Below the pieces are notes generated by a model that did not search any database, was not told the DNA's origin, and saw only the letters and a list, made by a program, of their open reading frames with translations. This document shows positions 10,601 through 23,154 of a stretch of 64,000 nt of DNA, piece by piece. The position numbers were made by a program, and so were the translations under genes. Positions within the stretch are counted from its first letter, which is position 1. The number at the start of each line of letters is the position of its first letter. Where the stretch lies: NCBI GenBank assembly GCA_034440575.1, contig JAOTOL010001340.1, forward strand, positions 213,501 to 277,500. Reading direction: 5' to 3'. The DNA comes from Imbricaverruca yamaguchii. Lineage: Eukaryota; Arthropoda; Thecostraca; Neoverrucidae.

Positions 10601-12730
10601 TGCCAACTGAAAAGTATGCATTTGCAGAGGAAATGAGTGGTCACATGCTAGTCGCAAGTATAAACCTTGCATTGAATAACAGAAAGTTCATGAATTCAGA
10701 TTACCTGAAAGTGCAAATATACCTAATGTTTATGAGCAAATGTTAGATGCCTGAATTGAAGACGTCAGATGCCACGGTAGCTCCACTTATTTGTCTTCCT
10801 CGGACGCCCATGTCGGACATCCATGTCGAAAACTACACGAATATATTAACTGTGCATAACGATCCATCACCCACCCATCTTGACCCATCGCCCAAACTAA
10901 TCGTTCACCCATGTTTCCAAACGTATCATTCAAAATCTGAATGAAGGCAGGAAGCAGCTGACCCTCATCCGATTAATCAGCATAAGTTATAGCCAAAGGT
11001 TCTAAATCATGATTAAACTGGAGCTATGCCCGGCAACCATAAAGCTACAAATGGTACAAAATACAGATGAAAGTGGGGCGACCAAGCACGATTTTAGCCA
11101 GGGATTAAACACCGCGCCCGTAATTGCACCACAAATGTCTTACATCTGTCACATTTATCGACTGCAGGCGCAAAAATGTGTTCTGGGTGACGTCATAGTT
11201 CCGACTGCACCAACTGCACCGTTTAGATGCTTGCCGAACAGGGCTATGGGGAAACTGGATTTTTCGGCGTCAACAAGAAATTGTGTACTGTGAATAATGG
11301 TTCACGTGCATTGTTACTGTATCGAACATATTAATGCATGCGTTTGAAAACACTGATCCAAAAAGGTCGGGCCCACCAATTGTGCAGATTGATTTCGTTC
11401 TGCGGGAAAAAATGCAATAAAAAGTACATTTTGTTCCGCTACTTCGCTATAATTTCGCACTCAGGTACCCCAATTATAATCTGAAAATCCAGCACTGGAC
11501 AGCAGTTTCCAACGCAACTAGAGTTGTAATATATAGCAGTACCACGCGGACCAGCAGGCGGTCGTTTTGGCCCGACTAGTGAGTAGCCCCGAGCTACGAG
11601 AGGTGGATTTACGCAGTAGTTTTTTTTCCTGATGACGTATTTTTTTAGATCTAACCATAAACGATTTGCAGCCCACATGAGATAGCATGAAGTAATAATA
11701 GTGCAATGGCTGCTGGTAAGTACTTCTTCCATTCATAAACGACAGGAAATTAGCATCACATGTCCTGTCATAAGCAAATGCATACAACGCAAGAAAGATA
11801 GTGTTGTATAAATAACTTATCAGTGGGAACGATGATATGTATTGTGATGGAGGTCCCAAGTCGGTAAGGTGTGCAATAATAATACAGTTTCCCGAAAGTG
11901 GGTCGACAATGGGAATGCATCCTCGCAATGCAGGCTGCTTGGACCTTGGCTGCCACATGACGGTCCTCCAGCTCGGCTTCCTTCACCCAATGGCCTGTAA
12001 TGCCATTTCACTAGTCAGGGTACTAATTCCGAGGCGAACTGGCCATCCCGACATGGTGTGGCTGACAGAGCGTAAATGGCTGACCTCTCAAAAGCATACA
12101 AAGCTACACCCCTCGTGGCTAGAGGCACTGAATCCCTGGATACCTGGCCAACATTAATTGCATCGCTGTGTCTATGTGTTGGCAGTGAAACTCGCACTTG
12201 CAAAAGGGCTCTGCGAACCAATTTCTTTCAAGATATCGCACTGGGCTATGCTGTTGGGACGTGTGTCCTAACGGATCGAATATTGCCAGATACGCGGGAG
12301 GTCAAGGTTGTGAAGATGGTCGTCTGACTCTGGAGTGAAACAATAGGCACCACAAATAACTTTTGTGCACACCATGCAGTCATTGGCTCTTTTACCCCCA
12401 CAACATGTCAGGACATAAACTACGACGCACACCATAAACGAGGCTTTATACGTCACGCTGGCAGTTCAGCTTGATTACGGTTGTTTAATTGGCTAATTGT
12501 GCTGGTGCCTGGCAAAATCTGAATACTTCGAGATCATGGCACGAAGAAGGGCGAAGTGGATAGGGCAAAGAATTTCAGGGCCGGGTATAATTGGGACAGG
12601 ATGATGCGACATTGATGCTCCACTCCGAAAAATGACATGTCGACGTGAGCATGGCGTAACCACATCCCATACATATTTGCATTTCCATCACGCGTGACAC
12701 GAACTTCTTCGTTCACCGCCGGACACCTGA
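10600..12730. other. Unassigned intergenic sequence with dispersed-repeat pieces
   Basis: The piece at about 10580-10690 (AAAAGTATGCATTTGCAGAG, AAATGAGTGGTC) belongs to a dispersed family also seen near 17150, 53380 and 56220. 11201-11245 is the right arm of the 45-bp inverted repeat. The rest contains no recognised gene; open frames are short and lack motifs. Confidence 0.4.
11201..11245 (-). repeat. 45-bp inverted repeat, right copy
   Basis: Reverse complement of 8652-8696 with two mismatches. It directly follows a CRE-like TGACGTCAT. See the left copy for interpretation. Confidence 0.75.
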
Positions 12731-12879
12731 TAAAATGCTACCACGTTCATCTCACATCATATCTCTTTATCATGAAAACTATTCAGCCAATTTTCCCCAA
12801 AATTTGTCCTACAAATATTCGCTTCGCATTGAACCAGTAGGAGCATTCCCCACTCACTCACGTCACGAAGTCCCTGGGT

Positions 12880-13900
12880 GCGTCCTTGTGTGCAGCATTT
12901 CTGCAGCAGGGCAGCAGCCACGGGTGGCGTGATCACCATCAATAAAATAGGGGTTGTACAGCGATCAGCACACATCGGGCACCACGCGTGGCACGCAACA
13001 CATCAATTCCCCAGGCAATGTAAGTCAAGCGTAAACTGCCTCCTCATTTCTGACGGCACGAATCAACCGTTGGGACCGCTCCGGGCCTCAGCCTTTCGTG
13101 TTACGGCGAGGACGGCCACGACTGCCGCCGCTGTGTTATCAACAGCATCCCCGGCCAGCGCCGGGTATGGACGGCGACAGACGGCGTCCCCTCCGGCGGT
13201 CCGCGGGGGTATGCGGCCCACCTGCCTGTGCACGCCGCACCGCACCGCATGTCCTGTGAACGGAACACCTGGACCCGTGCGCGGTCCGGGCGTCAGCGCG
13301 CTGCACGCGCGTGCACGGAGCCGCCGACATTGGCCGGCCGACCCAGGAGCGATGTCGCCGTCACACCACCGGTGATAACAAATGGCAGGAACAGAGACCC
13401 GACAGAAGACCGGCGGACACAGGGCAGCTGCCACTAGGTATCGACAGTGAGCTGTCTCTTGGACTGAATCATAACATCGGCCCGCGCCTGACCGTTGGCT
13501 TGAACACACACGAGCCCGACCACGACCAGCAAGGCAATAGGTGTCTCGCGACACGAGGCGATTCTGGAAGACACCATCTGTAGCGCTACGCCTGGGACGT
13601 GTGTCGGTCGTATTTAACACGTGTGAGCTGTAGGTAATTTGCAGTACCTGCGCATGGGCGCCGGTGGTGAGCCACAGACAGTGGCGGGCGGCGGCGGGAC
13701 ACGGAGCCGGGAGGTGGAGTGGGGCAGGGCTGCGAATCGCGGGCACGCACGTCACCCACAACAGCCACAATAGTCACCAAAACACCTGCTAGGCAGCACC
13801 ACACTGCACATTGCCAATCAGAGTCTAGACGTCAACACAGCCAGGTCCGAATTATACAGCTGATGTCACTAAGGGTGAGGTGAGGTCGGGATAGGGGGCG
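12880..13900. other. GC-rich, CpG-rich block without a recognised gene
   Basis: GC content rises sharply between about 13060 and 13780, with many CpGs and long overlapping open frames on both strands (up to about 235 codons on the minus strand). The encoded peptides are Arg/Ala/Pro/Cys-rich and show no family motif, so I treat these frames as GC-driven. It could be a CpG-rich promoter or part of an unrecognised GC-rich element. Confidence 0.35.
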
Positions 13901-14091
13901 ATCTTGCATCACAGCACCTCAGGTAACCAGGAGTTAGATCAGATAGTAGTATTGTATCGCAGCACAGGATGGTATGGCATTGAGTCGCCGTTCGACGGCC
14001 GTCCATTTTAACTGATTTGTCAGCTTGGAGGCGCAGAGAGCGTTAGTCATTTTGTGCCCATTTCCAACCGGCTGATGTGCCCGTATACAGT

Positions 14092-15100
14092 TGCTGCTCG
14101 GGGCCGGGTGGTTCTACACCGTGCATACCAGGACTGCTGCTCGGGACCGGGTTGTGCTACACCGTGCATACCAGGACTGCTGCTCGGGACCGGGTTGTGC
14201 TACACCGTGCATACCAGGACTGCTCCTCGGGGCCGGGTGGTGCTACACTGCACACCAGGACTGCTCCTCGGGGCCAGGTGGTGCTACACTGCACACCAGG
14301 ACTGCTGCTCGGGGCCGGGTGGTGCCACACCACACACACCAGGACTGCTCCTCGGGGCCGGGTGGTGCTACACTGCACACCAGGACTGCTGCTCGGGGCC
14401 GGGTGGTGCTACACCGTGCATACCAGGACTGCTGCTCGGGACCGGGTTGTGCTACACCGTGCACACCAGGACTGCTCCTCGGGGCCGGGTGGTGCTACAC
14501 TGCACACCAGGACTGCTGCTCGGGGCCGGGTGGTGCTACACCGTGCATACCAGGACTGCTGCTCGGGACCGGGTTGTGCTACACCGTGCACACCAGGACT
14601 GCTCCTCGGGGCCGGGTGGTGCTACACTGCACACCAGGACTGCTGCTCGGGACCGGGTTGTGCTACACTGTGCATACCAGGACTGCTGCTCGGGACCGGG
14701 TTGTGCTACACTGCACACCAGGACTGCTGCTCGGGGCCGGGTGGTGCTACACTGCACACCAGGACTGCTCTCCGTGCACACCAGGACTGCTGCTCGGGGC
14801 CGGGTGGTGCTACACCGTGCATACCAGGACTGCTGCTCGGGACCGGGTTGTGCTACACCGTGCACACCAGGACTGCTCCTCGGGGCCGGGTGGTGCTACA
14901 CTGCACACCAGGACTGCTGCTCGGGGCCGGGTGGTGCTACACCGTGCATACCAGGACTGCTGCTCGGGACCGGGTGGTGCTACACTGCACACCAGGACTG
15001 CTCCTCGGGGCCGGGTGGTGCTACACTGCACACCAGGACTGCTCCTCGGGGCCGGGTGGTGCCACACCACACACACCAGGACTGCTGCTCGAGACGGGAT
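14092..15100 (+). repeat. Minisatellite, 41/43-bp units, about 24 copies
   Basis: Units read GCTGCTCGGGGCCGGGTGGT, then GCTACACCGTGCATACC (43-bp type) or GCTACACTGCACACC (41-bp type), then AGGACT. Other variants swap GCTCCTCGG and GGGACCGGGTT. No unit contains a stop in any forward frame, so all three plus frames stay open for about 350-400 codons, and minus frames are long too. Neither unit length is a multiple of three, so a given frame cycles through different peptides, which argues against a real protein. Confidence 0.95.
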
Positions 15101-15109
15101 GGTGCAATA

Positions 15110-16628
15110 CCGCACTCAACAGACACACGCGCTGACATTGATACTCAAGAGTGGCCAACTGACGGTGTACTGCTGGGATCTTTGACGACTTTAGAAAATT
15201 GTAACCACTCCCCACGACGAGTGATGGCGAGAAGCCGACGGTCCGCGTGGTGAGCGAACATCGAACACCCGACCCTTCAGTTCAGTATCCTGAAATTACT
15301 TCACCATTAACTGTATGGATGAAGAACGAAGTTGCTTGGGAATAGTGAAAGATTGAAAGAAAATAAAGTATCGCCACTCAAGGATACAAAAATATGCCAC
15401 TTCAATCGCATTATTTTGCATTACTCAGTCGTGTGCATGATGACTGCCAACATAGCATGTGGCAAAATAGTACAAACCTAAGACAAGGATGAAAGAGCAC
15501 ATTTCCACAACTGTGAATTTTCAGGTCACATTGTCAATTGCTTTACACTGCTTCAGCTACGAGACGGACGTCTTAACTACTGCACTGCCGCCTCCATAGT
15601 GGTGCACCCCAAGTGCACCCAGTCAACACACGTGCGGACAATGCTGCCAAAATAGATGATCTGGATCGTTCAAAACGCCAAAACGGTGCGCAAAACAGCG
15701 CACTAACTCTGCTAATATAGAAAACAATTCGGAATTTCTTTACCATCCTTGTCCGATAGTAAAGATCACATGGTGCTTTTTGACAGGAGCAGGCTAATGC
15801 CGGCATCCTGACGAAAACAACCTTTTTGCCCTCCCCCATACCAGCTACAAATCATTTTCCGGAGGAGTAAAGTAAAGTGAAAATATCAACATCCGGGACC
15901 GGGCCTTCAGCACCTCAACGTCACATACACTATAAGGTAAAACCCATTTAACGTAAATGTACGCGTAAATTTATGTAAATGCATTTACGTGAATGTAAGT
16001 AAATGCCTTAAACTTGATTGCAAAACCCACTCGCTTTAAAGGCTGTGCAAATTACCTCTATGGTCCGGTACGCCTCTAGCCCCCCCCCCCCCACACTGCT
16101 TATCAGAAGTGTGATATTCGGCACCAATATCAGCTCATTGTTCTTAACGATTTGGTAAGATGACAAATACATTACAAATACATGAAATTAATTTTTTTGT
16201 GATGAAGGACACAGGTGTTGATTTCCAAAAATTAGTGTGTCGGGGGGAGCACAATGCGTGGAGAAAATGGAAGGATGCAAATTGATTTGCGGGGCACACT
16301 TCATAGGGTTCCATGTTCAAAGTCGAAATTATTGTGGGGCAAAACTGGCATTCAGGGGCACCTGCACCCTCAAAAATATATAAAGCAATGCCCCTCGTGG
16401 AGGGGAGGAGGGTGATGCGAAAAGTTAACTGATGTAAAAAAAAGAAGTGTAAACGTACATGGATAATTATTATTTATGAGTTGCTTTCCATGAACTTTGC
16501 TGAATGTTTGACGATGGTGATGATGTCTGAAGTTGCCTTTCCAGCTGGCAGTGCTGCTGCCAGACGTCATCCGCACTTTTAATCATGCAAATCTCACTCA
16601 TGGCCTGTAGCCAAAAAAGTTCTTCGCG
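15110..16628. other. Unassigned intergenic sequence
   Basis: No gene recognised. It includes a short palindromic GTAAATG-rich patch (15945-16010), e.g. GTAAATGCATTTAC, and a poly-C run near 16080. Confidence 0.35.
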
Positions 16629-16920
16629 AGGGCAGTCGGCCCATGTAAGGCACTAAGGCAGTGCCTCACCTGAGTAGAGCTGGGATGTATTTTTGTATGT
16701 TATTTCATACAAATGATGATGTTGTCCACTGGAAAATAGCAAAGTTGAAAAAGGAAACAAATATCAATTGGTGGTCAGTAATTATGGTTAAAAATTGAAG
16801 TTCACATTTACATCTCAGCATTAAAACAGCTAGCTCCATCCCCGGTCGGCAAAGGCAAGCCTTTGGCACAGGTCGCCATATATTGCGCATGCGCTTCATA
16901 ACAAGCGCAGAATACGTGGC
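16629..16920 (+). repeat. Dispersed repeat, hAT-like ends, copy 1
   Basis: Begins GGGCAGTCGGCCCATGTAAG and continues through GCACTAAGGCAGTGCCTCAC to CGCATGCGCTTCATAACAAG. The whole ~290 bp aligns with 51066-51370. Copy 2 starts CAGGGGCGG, like the terminal CAGGG motif of many hAT-type DNA transposons. A non-autonomous hAT-like element is therefore my inference; no transposase or inverted right end is visible. Confidence 0.6.
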
Positions 16921-17059
16921 CTTTTTGGAGTGCAGTCCATTCTATTCTTAATGGAGATCGCTGTGTGAGGGACACTTTTAGGTACATCGTGCCATGCTTT
17001 GCAAAATGTTCCTATTTATTCGTGAAAATAAGACAATGTGAGGAACTGATGGGTAGGAG

Positions 17060-17290
17060 CAAGTTATTTGCCCACCCACTTGGGTAGGTACGATAAGTGG
17101 CAAACACTAGAACCGAAAGTCCAACGAGGAAGTTTGTTAGTGCCTGTTTCCTACCTCAAAACCCACATTTTGGTTTTATTTTGCTCACAACCAGAAAAAG
17201 AAGCATTCGCACTGAAAATGAGTGGTCCCATCATCTTATTCATCTTCATGAACATTGTACTGGAACAATACATTCCAAAAAATAATAAAA
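17060..17290 (+). repeat. Dispersed repeat fragment (AAAATGAGTGGTCC family)
   Basis: Shares CTACCTCAAA, TTTTGCTCACA and AAAATGAGTGGTCC in the same order with segments near 10590, 53380 and 56220, and in reverse near 42000. Short open frames across it are not convincing genes. From 17300 to 17930 I see only AT-rich sequence. Confidence 0.55.
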
Positions 17291-17937
17291 CAGCCTAAGA
17301 CATGAATTTACTGAAAAGAACATCAAAATATATCCGATAACATTTCAGACAGCCACAAAAATTGTGATTATGCAGATGTAGGCTATACCCTTCACTTCAC
17401 AATATATGGTAAATATACAGAAAAAGTGCTTTGTGTGGGTCAACATATTTTGAAGCATAATGTAATATTACAATAAAGCATAATCTAACCTTACCTGAAC
17501 TAACCAAACATAATCTACTTATGCTAGATCACCTAAACCTACTGTTATTCGATTACCTAATCCTACTGATGTTGGATCATCTAATATCACTACGTCACTG
17601 GATAATTACGTATCATCTTCAGTATCAATGCTAGGTGCCATGATTTCAAATAAATAAAATATTGCTTATATGTATTTCCCAAAGCAATAGCACTTAAAGA
17701 AGTTGCTGGGTAAGCTTCAACAAATCCCGTCGATGCATTCTTGTTTGTGATATGCATCTCTATCAACACAACATTAAGTTTTTGTTTGGCAAGAAATACT
17801 GCTTGGATTTTCCTTGAATAACATGTGGGTGTGTCATGCTTGTGTAAAACGAACAAAAATAGTCATGCCTTTATCAGGAAAAATTGTTGATAGTTCATAC
17901 AGCATATTTGTTTGTGTGCGTGTGCGTACGTGCGTGC

Positions 17938-18144
<207 letters not shown>

Positions 18145-18149
18145 CTTGT

Positions 18150-19760
18150 GTGTGAAGAAGCAATCATGTCAAGAAGACCCATTTGACATGAAATATTTTG
18201 CCTGTTTGCTTCAGTTTAACGAAGTACATACACAACTTCACATAACTGCATAACTTGTAGTTTTTTAAAGCTATCTATTTATTTATTTATTTCACAATAC
18301 ATGCCTTCCACGTGCAGTGGCAATTGTGATCAGAAACTTATCTGTGCCAAAATGATTCCTGGATTTGCTCCTGGATCTTCGGAATCCACCTCAAACCCAA
18401 AATTGTCAGCCAGAGGCACCCTTGAGAGGCACAACTATGAATTTGCGGAACCAAAGAAATATAGTGGGGAAAACCCGAGGACATTTTGTTTTGGTGAGGA
18501 TGGTGGGAGGCTGGGGGTTACTGTTGCGATTTTTTTCTGCCTCACCTCATTTGGGTGCCACGAACGGCCCCTGGTCTTTGGTGGTGTCAAAAAGAAAGAG
18601 TGATGTCAACAACAATTGGCATTAAGTGTTGGTCTTCACTCAAATTGCAGTATTCCACGGCACTGATGTCAGCTCAGTCTCCAACGATTGCCTTTCCAAC
18701 CAGTGCGGTCAAGGGAGAAGGTGGACAATTATTATTGGGGCGCAATATAGGGTCAGCTGGCACTGGAATTACCGAAAATTCCACGTATTTTGATATATCA
18801 CGTATGTGTTGTTATTGTTATGTGTGTAACCAACCCATGTGCATGCAGGAATGTAGCCGTGTGCCTTTGAGAGGGCACTTGCCCCCCCCCCAATGTTGGC
18901 TGTCCTCCGAATAAATGTACCCTTTAATACGTCACATGCACCCAATCAATTTTGGCTCATCCATTGCTTTCTTGTATCATGCTCTCCCAATAGTTTTCAG
19001 AGATGTACACCTGTGTGTGATGAAGGGTTTTGACGAAACATTATTTGGTAATTGTTCAAGTAGAAAGAGTTGGGAGCTATCTTCCATCATCCATGTGGAT
19101 TACCGGCGTGCTTGGGGTTCCTGAGGAGAAAGGCAGATTCTACATAATCGGAAATGGGCTTGTATGATAATCGTGACCACGCAACGTGACCTTCATTGAG
19201 CTGAACGACACCCCAACAGCTGATTGTTATAGTAGTTACCTGATAGATATGAGCAGTTACCTTTCTTCCGTAATTAGATCCGCCGCGAGTGGCCTGACCT
19301 GCTGCCTTAGCATGTGCCTAGCGGTACGGAGCAAGAAATCCAAGTCGGGATTAGTAAAGAACTGTTGGAATGGTAAAATTTCGAGAAGCTCCTTGAAATT
19401 TGACACAAATTGGTTGGACTTTTACAACTCACGTGATATTTTTACGTTAAAATATGAAATCGTTCTAAATTTGTGGACACAAGTATCCTTACGAACATAA
19501 AATAGGTCATTTTGGAGAGAAAACATTTTAAATCAATCATCTTCCATCGCCATGGGCAGCATGGTTGTTGGATATTGGGACTGGGTACCCCCCCCCCCCC
19601 ATGTCGTGGACATCACGCCTATATTTGTTAATGAAAAGAATAGGCCCGAACGAAAGTAACGACCACTTCCCCGCCCTATTCCAAGTTCGTGGTAGGCACC
19701 GCTGATGCTCAGCACCATAATTTCCACTGCCCTCGCTCGTTTGTAGGAACATTAGCCATT
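18150..19760. other. Intergenic or intronic sequence downstream of the candidate exon
   Basis: If the exon at 19769-20105 is real, this is the beginning of its first intron. I see no second exon. 18945-19015 (CCAATCAATTTTGGCTCATC) belongs to a small dispersed family with relatives at 55925-55975 and, reversed, at 50925-51005. A poly-C run lies at about 19590. Confidence 0.35.
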
Positions 19761-19768
19761 CCACTTAC

Positions 19769-20105
19769 CTCTCCTAAAGCGACTCTTTGGTGTGCTAATC
19801 ACGGGCTCTTCCTTGGTTTCCGCTTCCTCGCAGACAGTCAACGGATTTTTCTTCTTCTTGGGCTGCGCTTTGGCCCGAGCGCCTGGCCAGAGGCCCGCTC
19901 CGGAGCTTGAGCTGGGAGGGTGTGAGCTCTGCAATTCCTCCAGCGCCTGCTCGCTGCAGACGCTGATGGTGCTGACGCTTCCTGGAGATCCCACCGATTC
20001 GTAACCAGTATCCGAGGTGTCATTTTTCTCCGGAATCCGTGCCACATCATCCTCGTCACTTGAATTGCTGCGCGACGATGTGGATGGCTTGCGCTTCCCA
20101 CTCAT
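19769..20105 (-). CDS. Candidate first coding exon of an unrecognised host gene
   Basis: The frame starts at the first true ATG (20105-20103) with A at -3 and runs about 112 codons plus one base to a consensus donor (GAGAG|GTAAGTGG, boundary 19769/19768). The predicted N-terminus has MSGKRKPSTSSRSNSSDEDD, a Ser-rich middle with DTGYESVGSPGSVSTIS, a PKKKK basic cluster and ends in STPKSRFRR. This composition suggests a nuclear or regulatory protein with phosphorylatable, disordered sequence and possible nuclear localisation signals. No domain is visible, so no function is assigned. A similarity of RFRRG to the FRRGRW-like box in some TSC22-family proteins crossed my mind but is too short to use. 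Upstream sequence has CRE and hairpin motifs. Later exons were not found; they may lie beyond or in unrecognised pieces. Confidence 0.5.
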
Positions 20106-20359
20106 CGTGCCGCAGAGAACACTACCAGTCTGAGCACGCAGCACGCGTTCACTGATCACAGCGCGTCCACATGCTCCAAGGCCCAAGAGGCGACGTAGAA
20201 CGTCAGCACCGCGACCGAACCTCACACTGACTCCTCACATCGTCAAAACGCGACACGCGGAATTCATGAAATATCACAACACATCACTAGAAATTGGGAC
20301 CGACAACTGTCCGTACCATTCCCAGGACGCAAAGCACACGTTTGTCGCGTCGGACCCCA

Positions 20360-20418
20360 TAGCAACGCTGGACCCTTTTGTTTACGTCCAGCCACCTGGT
20401 TGCTAGGAGTGACGTCAC
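20360..20418 (-). promoter_or_regulatory. Promoter-like segment: inverted GTTGCTA/GTCCAGC arms and a palindromic CRE
   Basis: Positions 20409-20418 are GTGACGTCAC, a perfect CRE-type palindrome, about 300 bp upstream of the exon ATG. Just beside it TAGCAACGCTGGAC (20360-20373) is mirrored by GTCCAGC (20386-20392) and GTTGCTA (20399-20405), an imperfect inverted repeat; GTTGCTAGG also resembles half of an RFX X-box. No TATA box is evident. The regulatory role is inferred from position and motif only. Confidence 0.35.
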
Positions 20419-20419
20419 A

Positions 20420-21838
20420 AGTGTCGGGTCGCTGGTCGGATGACTGGCAGGTGGCAGCACGGGCGGGACCGCAAATCCATGACTAATTGGCATAAAGAAT
20501 CGCCAGCTAATGTTTGGTGATTGCTGAGCCGTGACAGAGCCGAGACCTTCGCATTTAGGCCTTATGCTCTAAGTTGCCGAAGTAGACATACTGGACCCTG
20601 TAATGAAGCGCAACCTTTGGAAAAACTGGTCAGCTTGATTCGCCACTGCCTGCGAGATCGATAATGGTATTCCAGGAAGGCAACAACACCGCATGTTTCA
20701 TACGTCAGAAAAAGCGGCATCAGATGGAGAATGCGGGTCCGACACTCAAGTGCCTCCAGTGAATGGATAATTTCCTTCCCACATTGAAATATGAAGAAAA
20801 TAGGGGGGATCCGGTCTAGGTGATGCAATTTCGGTAAAACTCAAATAACTTCACCTTGGCAGGGTAGCGAGATAGCTATACCTACGCCAAACCTACACCT
20901 TCGAGTGTCATCTCCGATAATTATTTTTTCGTCGCATCCTCCATGCTCCTGAGCTTTGCACCAGAGAGCAAAACATCGGGCAAATACCGGATCATCGATT
21001 TACCCCGCCATGAGGGCGAGTTGTTGCTGGCGTTGGGGTAAGTTGATAAAATTTAATATTAGTTAAGCATTTGCTGCATAAGCTGCATTAGCTCATCCAT
21101 ATGAAGGCATATTTTTCACACGCAATATTAACCCTAGCTAAGTTTTGGATGATCATGGCTCGTGTTTTATGGAACGCGAAACGTACATTCCGTAGTTGGA
21201 CCTTTTTCATCGTTCTGTTCTCTACGTCGTGTGAGAGATGCATATTCGTAGAAATGCTGAATAAGACCATCTTGAAACAGTTGTATCAAACACCTTCATA
21301 CAAATGCGCAATTTTGTGGTTAGTTGATGTCCTTACCAGCCCAAAGACCGTAAATACAGGCTGCTTAAATTCATAAAGTCTACATCAATTTACCTCACAA
21401 GTTTTATGGTGCACGCTGTAGAATGTCATGGAACATTGCGAGCGAGGTGTAGCGGCAAACGATAAAAGCATTTCACCGTTGCAGAGCTGAGAGATTCAAG
21501 GCAATGATAACTGACACCTGAAAACTTAGCAAGGAAGCAACAAAATGAAGAAAAAAAACTTCAGGGTGTTTCACAGCCATTGAAACTTTGCATGTATACA
21601 TGCATGTAACTATAGTATACCAAATTTTGACTGATAACTTTTACTCCTAGGTTGAGCCACATCATCACCACTCCGCAGCCGCGCGTCTAAATGACGTGCT
21701 TGTTTTTGCAGCGAGAAGAGGGCGGCTGTAGCAGCATGTGTGACACCCATGGCAACTGGCTTGGCGCTTTTAGAGTAGGAGCTGCTGTATCAACAATACC
21801 GTGTACAAGCTAGACCCGATTAGGGGCGGATCGAATAA
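20420..21838. other. Unassigned intergenic sequence
   Basis: No gene recognised on either strand. If the promoter-like segment is real this is upstream intergenic DNA of the minus-strand gene. Confidence 0.35.
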
Positions 21839-22110
21839 TTTTAATCAGGGTCGTGGTGGCACTTGTCTGGAGGGGCGCCATTTCTTCAGAGAGACGCCAC
21901 TGTGAAAGTATCTGGAGGATGACTTTTTCTGCCGAAGGGCACCTTTGGCTGAGAAAAAAAATGAGGGGATACACTCGAGCCTTCCCGGATGGGCGCTTAT
22001 CCTTCCAAGGAGCGCCTTTTTCTCTCGGAGGGGCACCTCTGGTTATAAAAAGTCGTAGGAGAGTACACTCGAGCCTTCTCGGAATGTCGCATCTTGTGTC
22101 TGAGGTTGGG
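21839..22110 (+). repeat. Dispersed repeat with an internal duplication (relative at 55553-55740)
   Basis: Shares GGGGCGCCATTTCTT, CACTCGAGCCTTCCCGG and neighbouring words with 55553-55740. Here a ~110-bp portion appears twice (GGCACCTTTGGCT...ACTCGAGCCTTCCCGG and GGCACCTCTGGTT...ACTCGAGCCTTCTCGG). No coding content recognised. Confidence 0.6.
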
Positions 22111-22810
22111 GCGGGTGGCACGTGCCCACAGTTGCCCCGTCCTGGATCAGCCACAGGACGCGGTCTCTCCTAATGCAAAATCTATAAAACTATAAAAGTA
22201 GCGTATGTGGAAAAGCGTACGTGGAAACTTCTTCCACAAATATGGCAGCGGGCGGCGTTTGAAGTCAACACATTCCATGGCGTAGCATATTTATGCACAA
22301 ATGCATTCTCCATACTCGAGACCTGACAATGATTTAAACAAATATAGTAGAGGAACGAAAATTTGTATCCTCACGCTTCATTTTGCGCAAAATTCATACC
22401 CCGTAATGTATGGAGGATTGTTTTTAAAAAGTTAACTATTTACCAGGTTCGTAGCCAGTCGAAATCGCCCGGAGGGTGGGGCGGGAGGGGGGACGCAAAC
22501 CCTTCCAGACTTTAATTACTGATGGCATACTCATAGGTGTGATGTTAAGGTTATTATGACACACGGTTTGCTGGGAGGGATCACGTACCAGCACTGCCCC
22601 AACCTACCTACGGGACATGGGCGAAAACATGGGAAGGGCACTGGGAGTATCTGCCCCGCCCCGCCTGCCACGGAAAGGTGGCGCCTTTCTGATCGAGAAA
22701 AGTTGTACCAACAAGGAGGCTCAGATGCATCGCCTGCGCCCGTGCCCTTTCTCAGCCAAAACCATCATTCTCAAAGGAATAGGCACCTCATTTAATCTCA
22801 GGATTAAATA

Positions 22811-22855
22811 GTGTCCCTATTTAATCTCAGGATTAAATAGATTAAATAGGGACAC
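22811..22855. repeat. Perfect 16-bp inverted repeat (hairpin)
   Basis: GTGTCCCTATTTAATC at 22811-22826 is mirrored by GATTAAATAGGGACAC at 22840-22855 with a 13-nt loop. The neighbouring ATTTAATCTCAGGATTAAAT is repeated, so the structure probably arose by local duplication. A terminator role is not implied in this eukaryotic context. Confidence 0.8.
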
Positions 22856-23154
22856 TTCCCTCCTTTAGTCGGGTGGAGGTGACAATTTGCAATCCAGTGC
22901 TCCCGCACGACCCGATGGTCTTTCGATTCCGATCAAAAGCATTTCTTCAGAGCAATCGCTAGCCCTGATTGGAAGGATTTGTTTGGTTATGAGTTTTGTA
23001 ATATTACTTATATTGCGGAACTTCGCTGCTCGTCTCTCCAAACGAACATTCTTGGTCAGCTACCGCCCCGTGCAGAACGGTTGATTGTACATGCCAACGT
23101 CCTGCAGCATCCGGTATGCATTATTAGCACCTGCGCTACGGTCCAGTCCACGGG

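Noticed and set aside
13063..13770. A 235-codon minus-strand protein
   Set aside because: GC-rich block open on several frames of both strands; Arg/Ala/Cys-rich with no motif and no splice or promoter support.
14054..15253. Three overlapping plus-strand open frames of about 350-400 codons rich in Cys, Gly, His and Thr
   Set aside because: They lie on a 41/43-bp minisatellite that has no stop codon in any frame; frames rotate with the units and there is no start or splice context.
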